A stretch of DNA of 64,000 nucleotides, taken from the NCBI RefSeq assembly GCF_914271545.1, contig NZ_CAJZAH010000001.1, positions 1,646,001 to 1,710,000 of the forward strand, written 5' to 3'. Shown here in pieces: positions 43,343-54,561 of the stretch. The stretch's first letter is position 1; each line of letters begins with the position of its first letter. The stretch comes from Cupriavidus respiraculi (GTDB taxonomy: Bacteria > Pseudomonadota > Gammaproteobacteria > Burkholderiales > Burkholderiaceae). The translations under genes and the position numbers were made by a program. Below the pieces are notes generated by a model, which did not search any database, was not told the origin of the DNA, and saw only the letters and a program-made list of their open reading frames with translations.

Positions 43343-45745
43343 TCACGCAGTCTGCGTGCCGGGCTCGGTCACGATGGTCGTACCTGCGTGCGGCTGGCCC
43401 AGCCCGGCCGCGGGCAGGTCCGCCCGCTCCATCTGCAGCTTCATCACCGGGGAGGCCATGTGCACGCCCGCGGCGTCGAACTTCTGCTTGAGCAGGGCGT
43501 TGAAGGCGCGCGCGATCTCGAACTGCGCCAGCGGACGGGTCTTGAACTGCGCCAGGATCACGGGGCCGCTCGGATCGAAGCGGTCCAGGCCCAGAATGTC
43601 CAGGCCGGTGAGCAGGTTGTGGGCATAGCGCACGTCCGCAGCGATCTCGGTGCCGGTCTCGCGGATCAGCGCCAGCGCGCGGTCCAGGTCGCTGTCGTGG
43701 CTGACATTGATGGACAGCAGCGCGACGCCGTAGCCGCGCGACAGGTTCTTGACCGCCTTGATCTGGCTGTACGGCAGGATATGCAGCGCGCCCTTGCCGT
43801 CGCGCAGCTTGACCGTGCGGATGGTCAGGCTTTCCACGGTGCCGGAGTGATCCGGCAGCTCGATCACGTCGCCGATCGCCATCGAATCCTCCACCACGAT
43901 AAACAGGCCGGTGATCAGATCCTGCACCAGGGTTTGCGCGCCGAAGCCGATGGCAAGGCCGACCACGCCGGCGCCGGCCAGCAGCGGCGTCACGTTGACC
44001 CCCAGGTTCGCCAGCACCGCGATCAGCGCAATCACCAGCAGCCCGACGAACAGCGCGTTGCGCACCAGCGGCAGGATGGTCTTGGCGCGCAGGCTCGGCT
44101 GCTGCCCGCGCCCGTGGCCCGGCGAGAGGCCCTGCATGATGGCGGTGTCGGCCACCAGCCAGACCAGCCAGGTCAGCAGCACCGTGCCGATCACGCTGAA
44201 GACGGCATCGCCGATGCGCTGCCCGAGCGTGGTGGACTGCATCAGCTGCATCAGCGAGCTGTCCCAGACGCGGCTGACGAATTCGAGAAACGATACCCAG
44301 ATCACGATGCGCACCAGGGCCATCGCGAACCGGCCAAAACGGGCCACGAACGCCGAGCGCTGGCGGTCGCGCAGACGGAGCGCGCGCTGGGTGCCCTTGG
44401 GCGAGCGGCCGGTCATGGCAGTCAGCGCCACCGCCGCCACGAACAGCGCCACGGAGATGATGGTCTGGCGCAGCAGGGCATCGGCCTGGCCCGCGGCGTA
44501 GACCGTACCCGCGACGGAGGCGATCACGATGGCCAGCACCGGCAGATGCCACGCCTGCCCCACGAGCCGCATCAGGTCGGTGATATTGGGATGGGCTTCG
44601 CGAAACGGGTGTGGCCGGTTGGCGATCAGGTGCCCCACCGGACGGCGGAAGCGCAGCGCGAACCATCCCATCAGCAGAGCCGCCAGGATGTTGGACGCGG
44701 TGGCCACCAGTGCGGACAGGTTGATGCCCAGCGCCGCCGCGACGCGCTGGTCGGAGGTGGCGTCCCCCAGCGCGGCGAGCGCGCCGATCAGGAACAGCAG
44801 GCCGCGCGAATGGCGATGCAGGTCCCGTACCGCGCAGCGCCGGTGGGCGCCGCTGAACAGCGCGAACAAGGTCTGGCACACCGCCGACAGCACGGCGCCG
44901 ACGACGATGGCGTACACCACCACCATGCCGGCGATGCCGGCCGGCGAGTGCAGCCGGATCTCGCGGGTGATCAGGACCGCCACGCCGAAGGCGATCGCCC
45001 ACGGCCCAACCTTGCGCAGCATGTAGATGCCGACATCCACCCACGACGGCACCGAGGGCAGGTGGTGGCGGTCGGGCTCGGCCGCGGGCCGCGGGTCCGC
45101 CGTGCCCTGGAGGCGCCGGGCGCGCAGCCGCAGGAAGCGGCGCACCATCTCGTGCAGCGCCAGTCCCGCCAGCGCCCACGCGCCGAAGATCATGCCGAAG
45201 TCGCTCAGCGAGGTCAGGACCGGCCGCTCGCCCTGGCGCGCGAAGGCGGCCAGCGCCTCGTCCACCGCGAAGTCGAAGCGCCAGCTCCAGTACTGCCATG
45301 GGCCGCGGTCGTCGCGCAGCTTGTCGTCTACCTGCTCGACGGCTTCCGCCAGCGCGCTGACCAGCCCGGCGTTCGCCGCCGACGCCGCGGCGGCGTCCGA
45401 CGCAGCCTGCACCCCCGAGGCGGCGATGCCGCTGCGTATGGCCTCGAGCTGGGCCACCAGCGCCTTGCGCTGGTCGTCGTTCTGCAGTGTTTGGATGACT
45501 TCGTCCAGCGCCCCGGCCAACGGCGCGCTGGCCGCCGGTGCCAAGGCGGGCGCGGCCGCGGCGGGCTTGGGTGCCGGCAAACCCGGCAAGCCCAGCGGCG
45601 CCGCGCGCACGCCCCCGCCCAAGGCCAACACGCCCAGCAGAATCGAAAGCCCGAGCAGCGCGGCGGCGCGGCCCGGGCGGGGGGCGCCGGCAAGGGCAGC
45701 GGCAAAGCGGGACAGAAGCACAACCAGATTCATGTTCGCTCGCAT
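43343..45745 (-). CDS. Large MscS-family mechanosensitive channel
   Basis: An 800-residue inner-membrane protein. A signal peptide-like N-terminus is followed by a Pro/Ala-rich periplasmic region (about residues 50-150), multiple transmembrane helices and the MscS core with pore-helix Gly/Ala pattern LLAGAGVVGLAIGFGAQTLVQD and the beta domain (MAIGDVIELPDHSGTVESLTIRTVKLRD). The architecture resembles YbiO/MscM-type channels. Met codons at 45745 and 45733 are both possible starts. It protects against osmotic down-shock. Confidence 0.9.
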   Translation of the reverse strand: MRANMNLVVLLSRFAAALAGAPRPGRAAALLGLSILLGVLALGGGVRAAPLGLPGLPAPKPAAAAPALAPAASAPLAGALDEVIQTLQNDDQRKALVAQLEAIRSGIAASGVQAASDAAAASAANAGLVSALAEAVEQVDDKLRDDRGPWQYWSWRFDFAVDEALAAFARQGERPVLTSLSDFGMIFGAWALAGLALHEMVRRFLRLRARRLQGTADPRPAAEPDRHHLPSVPSWVDVGIYMLRKVGPWAIAFGVAVLITREIRLHSPAGIAGMVVVYAIVVGAVLSAVCQTLFALFSGAHRRCAVRDLHRHSRGLLFLIGALAALGDATSDQRVAAALGINLSALVATASNILAALLMGWFALRFRRPVGHLIANRPHPFREAHPNITDLMRLVGQAWHLPVLAIVIASVAGTVYAAGQADALLRQTIISVALFVAAVALTAMTGRSPKGTQRALRLRDRQRSAFVARFGRFAMALVRIVIWVSFLEFVSRVWDSSLMQLMQSTTLGQRIGDAVFSVIGTVLLTWLVWLVADTAIMQGLSPGHGRGQQPSLRAKTILPLVRNALFVGLLVIALIAVLANLGVNVTPLLAGAGVVGLAIGFGAQTLVQDLITGLFIVVEDSMAIGDVIELPDHSGTVESLTIRTVKLRDGKGALHILPYSQIKAVKNLSRGYGVALLSINVSHDSDLDRALALIRETGTEIAADVRYAHNLLTGLDILGLDRFDPSGPVILAQFKTRPLAQFEIARAFNALLKQKFDAAGVHMASPVMKLQMERADLPAAGLGQPHAGTTIVTEPGTQTA

Positions 45746-45909
45746 TCTTCTTGTCTGTGGCCCGGGCGCATGGCGGCCGCCCGTCATGCCCGCCACTGTA
45801 ACGCAGCGCCGCTGCGGCTCAGGCATGCACGATGGCGGTGCCAATGTCCCCTGCCACCAGAGGTCTTGCGAAAGTGCTACTCTAGCTTCCCACTTTCCAG
45901 GAGAGTGCC

Positions 45910-48012
<2,103 letters not shown>

Positions 48013-48017
48013 GGCCG

Positions 48018-48042
48018 CCGGGGCCGGCCGCGCCGGCCCCGG
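48018..48042. terminator. Strong GC hairpin between convergent genes
   Basis: CCGGGGCCGGC / GCCGGCCCCGG, 11-bp arms with loop CGC, between fusA and the nitroreductase gene. It lacks a T tract, so terminator function is probable but not certain. Confidence 0.55.
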
Positions 48043-48075
48043 GCAACACCGCGGCCTGGCACGGCGCCGGCCGGC

Positions 48076-48747
48076 TCAGATGCCGATGAATTGCGCGAAC
48101 TCGGACAGCGGGGCGCGCGCCGCGCGCAGCCGGTTGGCCGGCGCGGTCTCGTCCTCGTAGCCGATCGCCATGCCGGTAAACAGCATCCGCTCCTCCGGAA
48201 AGGCCAGGAAGTCGCGAATCGTCAGCGGATATTTGGCCCAGCACTCCTGCGCGCAGCTATGCACGCCGGCTTCGCGCAGCAGCAGCATCACCGTCTGCAG
48301 ATACATGCCCAGGTCCGACCATTGCGGCGGACCCATGCGGCGGTCCACCGTGCAGAACAGCGCCAGCGGCGCGCCGAAGAACTGGTAGTTGCGCGCGAAC
48401 TGCGCGCGGCGGCCTGCCTTGTCCTCGCGCGCGATGCCGAGGCACGCGTAGAGATCCTCGCCCACCTGGAAACGCCGTTCGCGATAGGGCGACACCAGCG
48501 CGGGCGGATATACGTTGTACTCGGCGGGCTCGCCGTCCGGGGCGTCCTCCACCCGCCGGCGCATGATCGCCTTCAGGCGCTCCATCGCCTCGCCGCCCAC
48601 CACGTGGATATGCCAGGGCTGCAGATTGCCGCCGGAAGGCGCGCGCGCCGCGGTCTCGAGCACCCGCCGGATCAGTTCGGGGTCCACCGGGTCCGGGAGA
48701 AAGCCTCGCACCGACTTGCGGCTTTGCACTGCCGTGGTCACATTCAC
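48076..48747 (-). CDS. Nitroreductase-family flavoprotein
   Basis: A 223-residue FMN-dependent oxidoreductase. QSRKSVRGF near the N-terminus and ARAPSGGNLQPWHIHVV are the FMN phosphate and ring-contact motifs; the GAPLALFCTVDRR and AQECW segments fit the family. The start is GTG at 48747 with AGGAG 6 bp upstream; the frame upstream of it is open but lacks a start signal. It reduces nitro groups or quinones with NAD(P)H; the natural substrate is unknown. It probably shares a transcript with the enoyl-CoA hydratase gene just upstream. Confidence 0.9.
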   Translation of the reverse strand: MNVTTAVQSRKSVRGFLPDPVDPELIRRVLETAARAPSGGNLQPWHIHVVGGEAMERLKAIMRRRVEDAPDGEPAEYNVYPPALVSPYRERRFQVGEDLYACLGIAREDKAGRRAQFARNYQFFGAPLALFCTVDRRMGPPQWSDLGMYLQTVMLLLREAGVHSCAQECWAKYPLTIRDFLAFPEERMLFTGMAIGYEDETAPANRLRAARAPLSEFAQFIGI

Positions 48748-48782
48748 ATTGGGCTCCTGATTGATTCTGTCTTGTGAGGCGC

Positions 48783-49682
48783 TCAGACAAAAGGCGGCTC
48801 GCTGGTCCAGTCGAAGAAGTCCGGCATGTCCCGCGAGACGCGTTCGGGAAAGGCGGCGGGGCGCTTCTCGAGGAACGCGCTCACCCCTTCCCTGGCATCG
48901 GCCGAGCGCCCGCGCGACTGGATCGCGCGGCTGTCCAGGCGGTGCGCCTCCATCGGATGGCTGGCTCCGGCCATGCGCCAGATCATCTGCCGCGCGATGG
49001 CGACGGACACCGGTGCAGCATTGTCGGCGATCTCGCGCGCCAGCGCTTGCGCCGCCGGTAACAGCTCGTCCGGCGCGTGCAGCGAGCGCACCAGGCCGCG
49101 GTCGTGCGCCTCCTGCGCGGAAAACAGCCGGCCGGTATAGCACCACTCCAGCGCGGTCGAGATGCCGACAACGCGCGACAGGAACCATGACGAGGCGGCC
49201 TCTGGCGTGATGCCCCGGCGCGAGAACACGAAGCCGAACCGCGCGTCGGTCGAGGCGAGCCGGAAGTCCATCGGCAGCTGCATGGTGACGCCGATGCCGA
49301 CCGCCGGCCCGTTGACTGCGGCGATCACCGGCTTGAGGCTGCGAAAGATGCGCAGCGCCACCTGTCCGCCGCCGTCCCGATGGGGCGCATCCGGCGGCGC
49401 GCCATAGCGCTTCTCATAGTCGAAGGTCGCGCCGCCGGACGACAGGTCCGCACCCGCGCAGAAGGCCCGCCCCGAGCCGGTGACGATCACGGCCCGCACC
49501 GCATCGTCCGCGTCGGTGGCGTCGAAGGCCGCGATCAGCTCCCGCATCATTTGCGCGGTGAACGCGTTCAGCTTGTCCGGCCGGTGCAGCGTGATGGTCG
49601 CGACGCCGTGCTCGACCGCATAGCGCAGCGTCTCGAACGCTGCGGGGTCAATGACGGAAGGGGAGGGCGAGGCTGTGGTCAT
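48783..49682 (-). CDS. Enoyl-CoA hydratase/isomerase family protein
   Basis: A 299-residue crotonase-fold protein, slightly longer than average. Oxyanion-hole segments are FCAGADLSSGG and GPAVGIGVTMQLPMDFRLA; the RRGITPEAASSWFL stretch carries a candidate catalytic Glu. The C-terminal MEAHRLDSRAIQSRG...GVSAFLEKRPAAFP is typical of the family. The gene ends 35 bp before the nitroreductase start on the same strand. Confidence 0.9.
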   Translation of the reverse strand: MTTASPSPSVIDPAAFETLRYAVEHGVATITLHRPDKLNAFTAQMMRELIAAFDATDADDAVRAVIVTGSGRAFCAGADLSSGGATFDYEKRYGAPPDAPHRDGGGQVALRIFRSLKPVIAAVNGPAVGIGVTMQLPMDFRLASTDARFGFVFSRRGITPEAASSWFLSRVVGISTALEWCYTGRLFSAQEAHDRGLVRSLHAPDELLPAAQALAREIADNAAPVSVAIARQMIWRMAGASHPMEAHRLDSRAIQSRGRSADAREGVSAFLEKRPAAFPERVSRDMPDFFDWTSEPPFV

Positions 49683-49785
49683 GGTGGCTCCGGGGAACGG
49701 GGTCGTGCAGGAAATCGGCGAGCAGGACGTGTACCGCGAACGGCGGCGCTTCCGTGCGCGAAGCCGCGTGCGGCGTCCGCGCGCC

Positions 49786-50466
49786 CTAGGCGAAGGTGAT
49801 CGCGCTGCGCCGTTCGGCGCGATCCAGATGCGGCACGTTGTTGAAGCTGAGCAGGCGCTGGGTATTGCGGCCGCAGATGATCTCGCAGAAGGCGGTATTG
49901 CGGAATTGCAGATTCAGCTCGATGGCGGTCTGCGCGGGGGCGCCGAGCAGGTCCGCGACCGCGCGGCCGATGGCGCCGCCCGAACTGACCAGCAGGATGG
50001 CGTCCTCGCGCGTGGCGCCTTCCGCCGCGTGCGCCAGGCCGGCGTTGATCCGCGTGCCGAACTCGGTCCAGGTCTCGGGCATGCCGGCCAGTTCGCCGCT
50101 GGTCCAGGCCTGGAAGGCCGCCCGGAATGTGCGCCAGTAATCGTTGTAGTCGCCGTTCTGATGGGCGCGATGATCGCCACCGCCCGTGTGGCAGCGATAG
50201 AGCGCTTCGCCGTCGTACTCGTTGAAGCCGGCGTGCGTCTCCAGCGCCGTCTGGGCGGCGGGGTCTCCCATGCCGGCGAGGATTTCCAGCGCGGTGTCCT
50301 GCTGGCGCACCAGCGAGCCGGCCAGCACGCGCCGAAAGGTCAGACCGCGCTCGCGGAAATACTCGCCGAGCCAGCGGGACTGCTGCCGCCCGGTGGCGGA
50401 GAGGCAGTCGTAGTTGGCCGCGCCGAAGGACGCCTGACCGTGCCGCACGAGGAATAGCGTTGCCAT
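49786..50466 (-). CDS. Histidine phosphatase (phosphoglycerate-mutase-like) family protein
   Basis: A 226-residue protein with the N-terminal catalytic motif LVRHGQASFG (RHG) and a second-half SSGGAIGRAV segment where the partner His/Gly region lies. Members are phosphatases or mutases with very broad substrates. The start at 50466 directly precedes the motif; upstream in-frame sequence is not needed. A symmetric 18-bp site lies upstream at 50604. Confidence 0.85.
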   Translation of the reverse strand: MATLFLVRHGQASFGAANYDCLSATGRQQSRWLGEYFRERGLTFRRVLAGSLVRQQDTALEILAGMGDPAAQTALETHAGFNEYDGEALYRCHTGGGDHRAHQNGDYNDYWRTFRAAFQAWTSGELAGMPETWTEFGTRINAGLAHAAEGATREDAILLVSSGGAIGRAVADLLGAPAQTAIELNLQFRNTAFCEIICGRNTQRLLSFNNVPHLDRAERRSAITFA

Positions 50467-50603
50467 GGCAATGACCGGAGGAAAGTAAGTGAGGGGAGCG
50501 TGAGCCGGGCATCGACGCGGCGGCGGCGGGCCGCCCACTGGTCGTGCGCGTCGATTGTAGAGGGGGTGCCGCGCGGAACAAAGCAAGCCGCCGCACGATG
50601 CAT

Positions 50604-50621
50604 AGCGGTCATTTGACCGCT
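50604..50621. promoter_or_regulatory. 18-bp palindrome, possible operator
   Basis: AGCGGTCA-TT-TGACCGCT is perfectly symmetric, 138 bp before the histidine phosphatase start and 84 bp past the TetR stop. The two-base centre makes an RNA hairpin unlikely and a dimeric protein site more likely. Confidence 0.45.
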
Positions 50622-50704
50622 GCATGAGCGGGGCGGCGCGGGTGGCCAGGCCGGCGACGGCCGGCGCGTGAGGCGCCCGGCCGTTGCGGTCGGGCCGTGC
50701 GGCG

Positions 50705-51397
50705 TCAGTCCTGCAGTTCGAGGTAGCGCGCCACCAGCCGGGCCATCTCGACGGGCAGCCGCTCATCGTCCAGTTGCAGCGGGGCCGGGTCGTTCAGGAC
50801 CGCGTTGACCAGCATGCCGAGGACCGTCTGCATGGCAAAGCGCACGCGCAGCTCGGCGGTGGCCGCCGGCTCTGCCATGCGCGGCAGCAGCAGCGCGAGC
50901 ATATGGCGCACGAACGCCTCGCCGCTCTCGCGATGCGGCTGCCATTCCTCGGGCCGGTCGGCAGCGTGGCGCAACGACGCCCGGATCACGCCGCGGTTGG
51001 CCCGGCAACCGTTGACCAGGAAGCGCATGGTGCGCTCGAGCATCTGCGCGGTCGGCACCTGCGACCAGCGCTCCAGCGCGAGGTACTGGTCGATGGACTC
51101 CTCCGTCTCGCGCATGACCAGCGCGCGCAGCGATTCGAAGAAGGCTTTCTTGTCGCGGAAACGGCCATAGAACGCACCCACGGACAGCTTGCATGCCGAC
51201 GCGATCTGGGCGACCGGGATCGCCGCGAAATCGCGCGAGGCCAGCAATTCGCGGCCGGCCGTCAGCAAGGCCTGTTCGGTATCGCGGGCGCGCTGCTGGC
51301 GTGGTGGCTGGAGAATCGACGGCGTGTCGACGGTGGGAAACGCGGGTCGGGCGCCACTCTTCGGCGGCGCGTCCATCAGGCGGGTGCTGGCGTGCAT
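50705..51397 (-). CDS. TetR-family regulator
   Basis: A 230-residue repressor-type protein. The N-terminal helix-turn-helix covers TEQALLTAGRELLASRDFAAIPVAQIASACKLSVGAFYGRFRDKKAFFESL (about residues 40-90, here named only by its ends). The C-terminal domain is helical and variable. GGAGGAGAC directly precedes the ATG. Palindromic sequence lies just upstream of the ribosome site, compatible with autorepression. The regulated partner genes are not evident. Confidence 0.9.
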   Translation of the reverse strand: MHASTRLMDAPPKSGARPAFPTVDTPSILQPPRQQRARDTEQALLTAGRELLASRDFAAIPVAQIASACKLSVGAFYGRFRDKKAFFESLRALVMRETEESIDQYLALERWSQVPTAQMLERTMRFLVNGCRANRGVIRASLRHAADRPEEWQPHRESGEAFVRHMLALLLPRMAEPAATAELRVRFAMQTVLGMLVNAVLNDPAPLQLDDERLPVEMARLVARYLELQD

Positions 51398-51406
51398 GTC
51401 TCCTCC

Positions 51407-51439
51407 GGATTCGAATCCTGAATTCTCGAACTGGAATTC
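51407..51439. promoter_or_regulatory. Cluster of palindromes upstream of the TetR gene
   Basis: GGATTCGAATCC (51407-51418) abuts the TetR ribosome site; two GAATTC copies (51420, 51434) flank TCGAACTG. These are candidate autoregulatory operators. A further 15-bp palindrome GATCCGGTCCGGATC is at 51517-51531. Confidence 0.4.
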
Positions 51440-51576
51440 GCTTTTTCGAAACCATAGGGCGGCGCTGCGCCCCCGTCAAGCAGCGCGGCTCTATTTTCGA
51501 CTTTCCGGTATGGGACGATCCGGTCCGGATCACCTGGAGGAAATCTGCTAATTCCTCCGTTTCCTAGGGGCTTCCC

Positions 51577-52485
51577 TTATGGACAGAAGGCGCGCGAGGC
51601 GTCCCGCAGATGCGTCTTCATCCAATCGATAAAGGCTCGGGTACGGGCCGGCAGCAGGCCCGCGTGCGGGTAGACCAGCGACAGCGGCCATGCTGGCAGT
51701 TCGAACGATGCCAGCACGATGCGCAACTCCCCGCTGGCGACCAGTGGCGCCACCTGATACGACAGGAAATGGCCGAAGCCCGCCCCGGCGGCGCAGGCGG
51801 CCACGGCAGGCGCGGTCTGGTTGAAGGCGAGGTTGCCGTCGACCGCCACGTGGAACGGTCTGCCATTTTCCTGGAAGGCCCACCAGGGCGCGGCACTCTG
51901 GCCCGGCAGGAAGCGCACACAGCGGCTGCGCGCCAGTTCGTCGGGATGGGCCGGCTCGCCGTGCCGCCGCAGAAAGGCCGGGGCGGCCACCACGACCCGC
52001 CGGATCTCGCCCACGCTCTGTGCCACCAGCGTCGAATCGGCCAGTGGGCCGATGCGCACCGCCACGTCGATTTCCTCCTCGACCATGTCGACGACGCGGT
52101 CGGTAAACATCATCGCGCAGTGCACGGCCGGGTAGCGCTCGACGAAGGCAGTGACGGCCGGGGCGACGTACATCTGGCCGAACAGCACCGGGGCCGTCAT
52201 CGCGAGACGGCCACTTGGCTCCACGTGGCGCGCGGACAGCCGTGCCTCGGCCTCGTCGACGGTGGCGAGAATCTGGCGGCAGCTGTCCAGATACCCGCGG
52301 CCTTCATCGGTCAGCGACAGTCGCCGGGTGGTGCGGTTCAGCAGCCGCACCTGGAGATGTGCCTCCAGCGCAGCCAGCGTACGGACCACGGCCGGGAGCG
52401 AGGTGCCCAGCGCCTGCGCAGCGGCGGTCAGGCTGCCCTGGTCGACGATTCGCACGAAGGTCTGCATGGCCCGGAGTTTGTCCAT
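51577..52485 (-). CDS. LysR-family regulator (AaeR/DmlR-like subgroup)
   Basis: A 302-residue transcription factor. The N-terminal helix-turn-helix includes MQTFVRIVDQGSLTAAAQAL and LLNRTTRRLSLTDEGRGYLD; the remainder is the effector-binding domain. It is divergent from the PNPOx-like flavoprotein gene, with a T-N11-A box between them, so it most likely controls that gene and itself. Confidence 0.92.
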   Translation of the reverse strand: MDKLRAMQTFVRIVDQGSLTAAAQALGTSLPAVVRTLAALEAHLQVRLLNRTTRRLSLTDEGRGYLDSCRQILATVDEAEARLSARHVEPSGRLAMTAPVLFGQMYVAPAVTAFVERYPAVHCAMMFTDRVVDMVEEEIDVAVRIGPLADSTLVAQSVGEIRRVVVAAPAFLRRHGEPAHPDELARSRCVRFLPGQSAAPWWAFQENGRPFHVAVDGNLAFNQTAPAVAACAAGAGFGHFLSYQVAPLVASGELRIVLASFELPAWPLSLVYPHAGLLPARTRAFIDWMKTHLRDASRAFCP

Positions 52486-52495
52486 GGCGGCACAT

Positions 52496-52514
52496 TACTC
52501 CAAAACGTGGAGTA
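52496..52514. promoter_or_regulatory. LysR-type operator (TACTCC-N7-GGAGTA)
   Basis: TACTCC-AAAACGT-GGAGTA contains the T-N11-A pattern of LysR boxes and lies 11 bp before the LysR start codon, in the 131-bp region shared with the divergent flavoprotein gene. Confidence 0.6.
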
Positions 52515-52616
52515 GTCAAATACGGATGCCCCCATTTCTTGCCGATGGATGCAATCGCACAATGTGGACTCGCGGTCGAAAGGACGCGATGGGGAAACGA
52601 ACCACGGGAGACGGAG

Positions 52617-53606
52617 ATGGATCTGCCAGGATGGCCGCATCGAAGCTCGCCCTTTCATGCGGGCGAGCGCCTCGCGCAGGAACGGGCGGGCAAGCGTGAG
52701 CTCATGGAGAGCGCCGGGCGACGGGTGGTGCGCGCCGAGATGCCCGAGCAGCACCGCACCTTCTTTGCCCAGTTGCCATTCATGGTGATGGGTGCGCTGG
52801 ACCGCCAGGGAACGCCATGGGCGACCGTATTGAGCGGCGCCCCCAGGTTTGCGCATGCACCGGACCCCAGGCGCTTGCGCATCGACGCGCATCTGCGCGC
52901 GGACGATCCTCTTGCCGGCGCCATGGCTGCCGGCGCCGATATCGGGCTGCTGGGAATCGAACTGCATACGCGGCGGCGCAACCGGCTCAATGGCACGATC
53001 GCGGCGCTCGACGCAAGCGGCATGACCGTCGAGGTGCGCCAGAGCTTTGGCAATTGTCCGCGCTACATCCAGTTGCGCGATCTTGAGCCGGTAGCGTCCG
53101 GTACCGGCACGCGAGCGTCCGTGTGGCAGTCGGACCAACTCGACGATGCCGGCGCGGCAATGATTGGCGAGGCGGACACCCTCTTTATCGCGACCCACTA
53201 TCAGGATGCCTCGGAGCCGGACGCCGCCGGCGCCGATGTGTCGCATCGCGGCGGCAAGCCGGGCTTTGTCCGGGTGGACGACAGCCGCACGCTGACGTTC
53301 CCGGATTTCAATGGCAACGCCTACTTCAATACCATCGGCAATCTGGTGGTGAATCCCCGCGCCGGCCTGCTGGCGATCGATTTTCGCAGCGGCACGCTGC
53401 TGCATGTGGCCGCGCGCGCGGAAGTGATCTGGGAGGGTCCGGAGGTGGCGCTGTACCGAGGTGCGGAGCGCCTGGTCCGGCTGCATATCGAACGGGTGAT
53501 ACGCCGGCCTGGCGCCATGCCACTGCGTGCCACGTTCGTCGGCATGTCTCCGGTGCTGGAGCGCACCGGTGACTGGTCCGGCGTCACGGCGCCGAACCGG
53601 GTTTGA
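52617..53606 (+). CDS. Pyridoxamine 5'-phosphate oxidase-like FMN-binding protein
   Basis: A 329-residue protein of the split-barrel flavin family. EQHRTFFAQLPFMVMGALD and PWATVLSG begin the first barrel part; FPDFNGNAYFNTIGNLVVNP and AGLLAIDF belong to the second. GGAGACGGAG precedes the ATG at 52617. Family members bind FMN, F420 or haem and reduce or oxidise small molecules; this long form is not PdxH itself. It is probably controlled by the divergent LysR. Its last 23 bases overlap the convergent unknown gene. Confidence 0.85.
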   Translation: MDLPGWPHRSSPFHAGERLAQERAGKRELMESAGRRVVRAEMPEQHRTFFAQLPFMVMGALDRQGTPWATVLSGAPRFAHAPDPRRLRIDAHLRADDPLAGAMAAGADIGLLGIELHTRRRNRLNGTIAALDASGMTVEVRQSFGNCPRYIQLRDLEPVASGTGTRASVWQSDQLDDAGAAMIGEADTLFIATHYQDASEPDAAGADVSHRGGKPGFVRVDDSRTLTFPDFNGNAYFNTIGNLVVNPRAGLLAIDFRSGTLLHVAARAEVIWEGPEVALYRGAERLVRLHIERVIRRPGAMPLRATFVGMSPVLERTGDWSGVTAPNRV

Positions 53607-54561
53607 CGGCAACGCGCGGGGCGGGCAAGGCCTCGGGCAGGCGCTGGTTCAGGAAGAGGGCGTGGACCGTCGGGCCAGGCTCGCCGTCCGCACCGGGAAC
53701 GGCGTCGAACGCGGCCTGCCGCTCCTCCGCGGTCAGCGTGTCGATATTGTCGCGGACCACGCGGGCAATGCCGGAGACATGCGCCATGGTGTCCGGGTCC
53801 CGCTCCGCGCCCAGTTCCTGCCCGCGCAGGCGCTCCTTCGCGGACCGCACCATTTCCTGAAGGTGTTGGCGATGTCCGTCGTAGCCGGCATAAGGCTCAT
53901 GGTCCGGGCCCTCGCCTTCGCACAACATGCCCGCCACACCCAACCCGGCCATGCCGACGCGCAGGGCGACCGCGGCCATGGCGATCGTCGGCAGGCTGCG
54001 CTCGTCGCCCGATGCGGTTCGCAGCGCCAGCATCAATGACGCCATCATGGCCGCGGCGGTCGAGCAGGCGGCGAGCGCCTGGCTGTCGCGCTCGGCGGAT
54101 GTGGCGTTCGACTCGGCGTGGCGGCACAACTGCGCGATCTGGTCGAACGCCAGGTCGCAAGCCTCGCTCAGCGCCCGCTGGTCCTTCGGTGCGATGGACT
54201 GGGAGGTTTCGGCCGGATCGGCCTGGACGCCGTCGGCGGGCGCCATGCCTGCCAGCGTGCGCTGGATATCCGCGAGTGTGTGGCGGCAACGCTGAAGGAG
54301 GACCGTCGGATTTGCGCAGGGGGCGGCGCGGGCCGTGGTGGTCGCGCCCACCGTGCCGGTCAGGGCGCCGATGTCGGCGGCAAAGCGGTCGGACAGCGTG
54401 GGAATCAGGGATTGGATGGATTGCAGCAGCGACAGCCGCGTGGACGCACCTTTTGCGAGGCCCGCCCTTGGATCCGCATCGATGCGGATCGCGGCCGCCA
54501 CTGCGTGGGTGCCGACGGTTGGGGCATGTTTTCCCGATGTGCCAGATGAGCGATAGGGCAT
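53584..54561 (-). CDS. Unknown Ala-rich helical protein
   Basis: A 325-residue protein I do not recognise. The N-terminus is Ser/Thr/Gly-rich and polar (MPYRSSGTSGKHAPTVGTHA) with no classical signal peptide. The middle is strongly helical and Ala/Leu-rich, with a hydrophobic stretch at about 196-245 that could be one or two membrane-associated helices. The C-terminus is polar and Pro-rich. A polar, Ser-rich start is compatible with a secreted effector, but no type III promoter box (TTCG-N16-TTCG) was seen upstream. Neighbours give no clue. Confidence 0.7.
   Translation of the reverse strand: MPYRSSGTSGKHAPTVGTHAVAAAIRIDADPRAGLAKGASTRLSLLQSIQSLIPTLSDRFAADIGALTGTVGATTTARAAPCANPTVLLQRCRHTLADIQRTLAGMAPADGVQADPAETSQSIAPKDQRALSEACDLAFDQIAQLCRHAESNATSAERDSQALAACSTAAAMMASLMLALRTASGDERSLPTIAMAAVALRVGMAGLGVAGMLCEGEGPDHEPYAGYDGHRQHLQEMVRSAKERLRGQELGAERDPDTMAHVSGIARVVRDNIDTLTAEERQAAFDAVPGADGEPGPTVHALFLNQRLPEALPAPRVAVKPGSAP

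Noticed and set aside
45845-45909. Promoter for fusA2 starting from TTGCGA at 45866
   Set aside because: No -10 box lies at a suitable distance, so no promoter is called.
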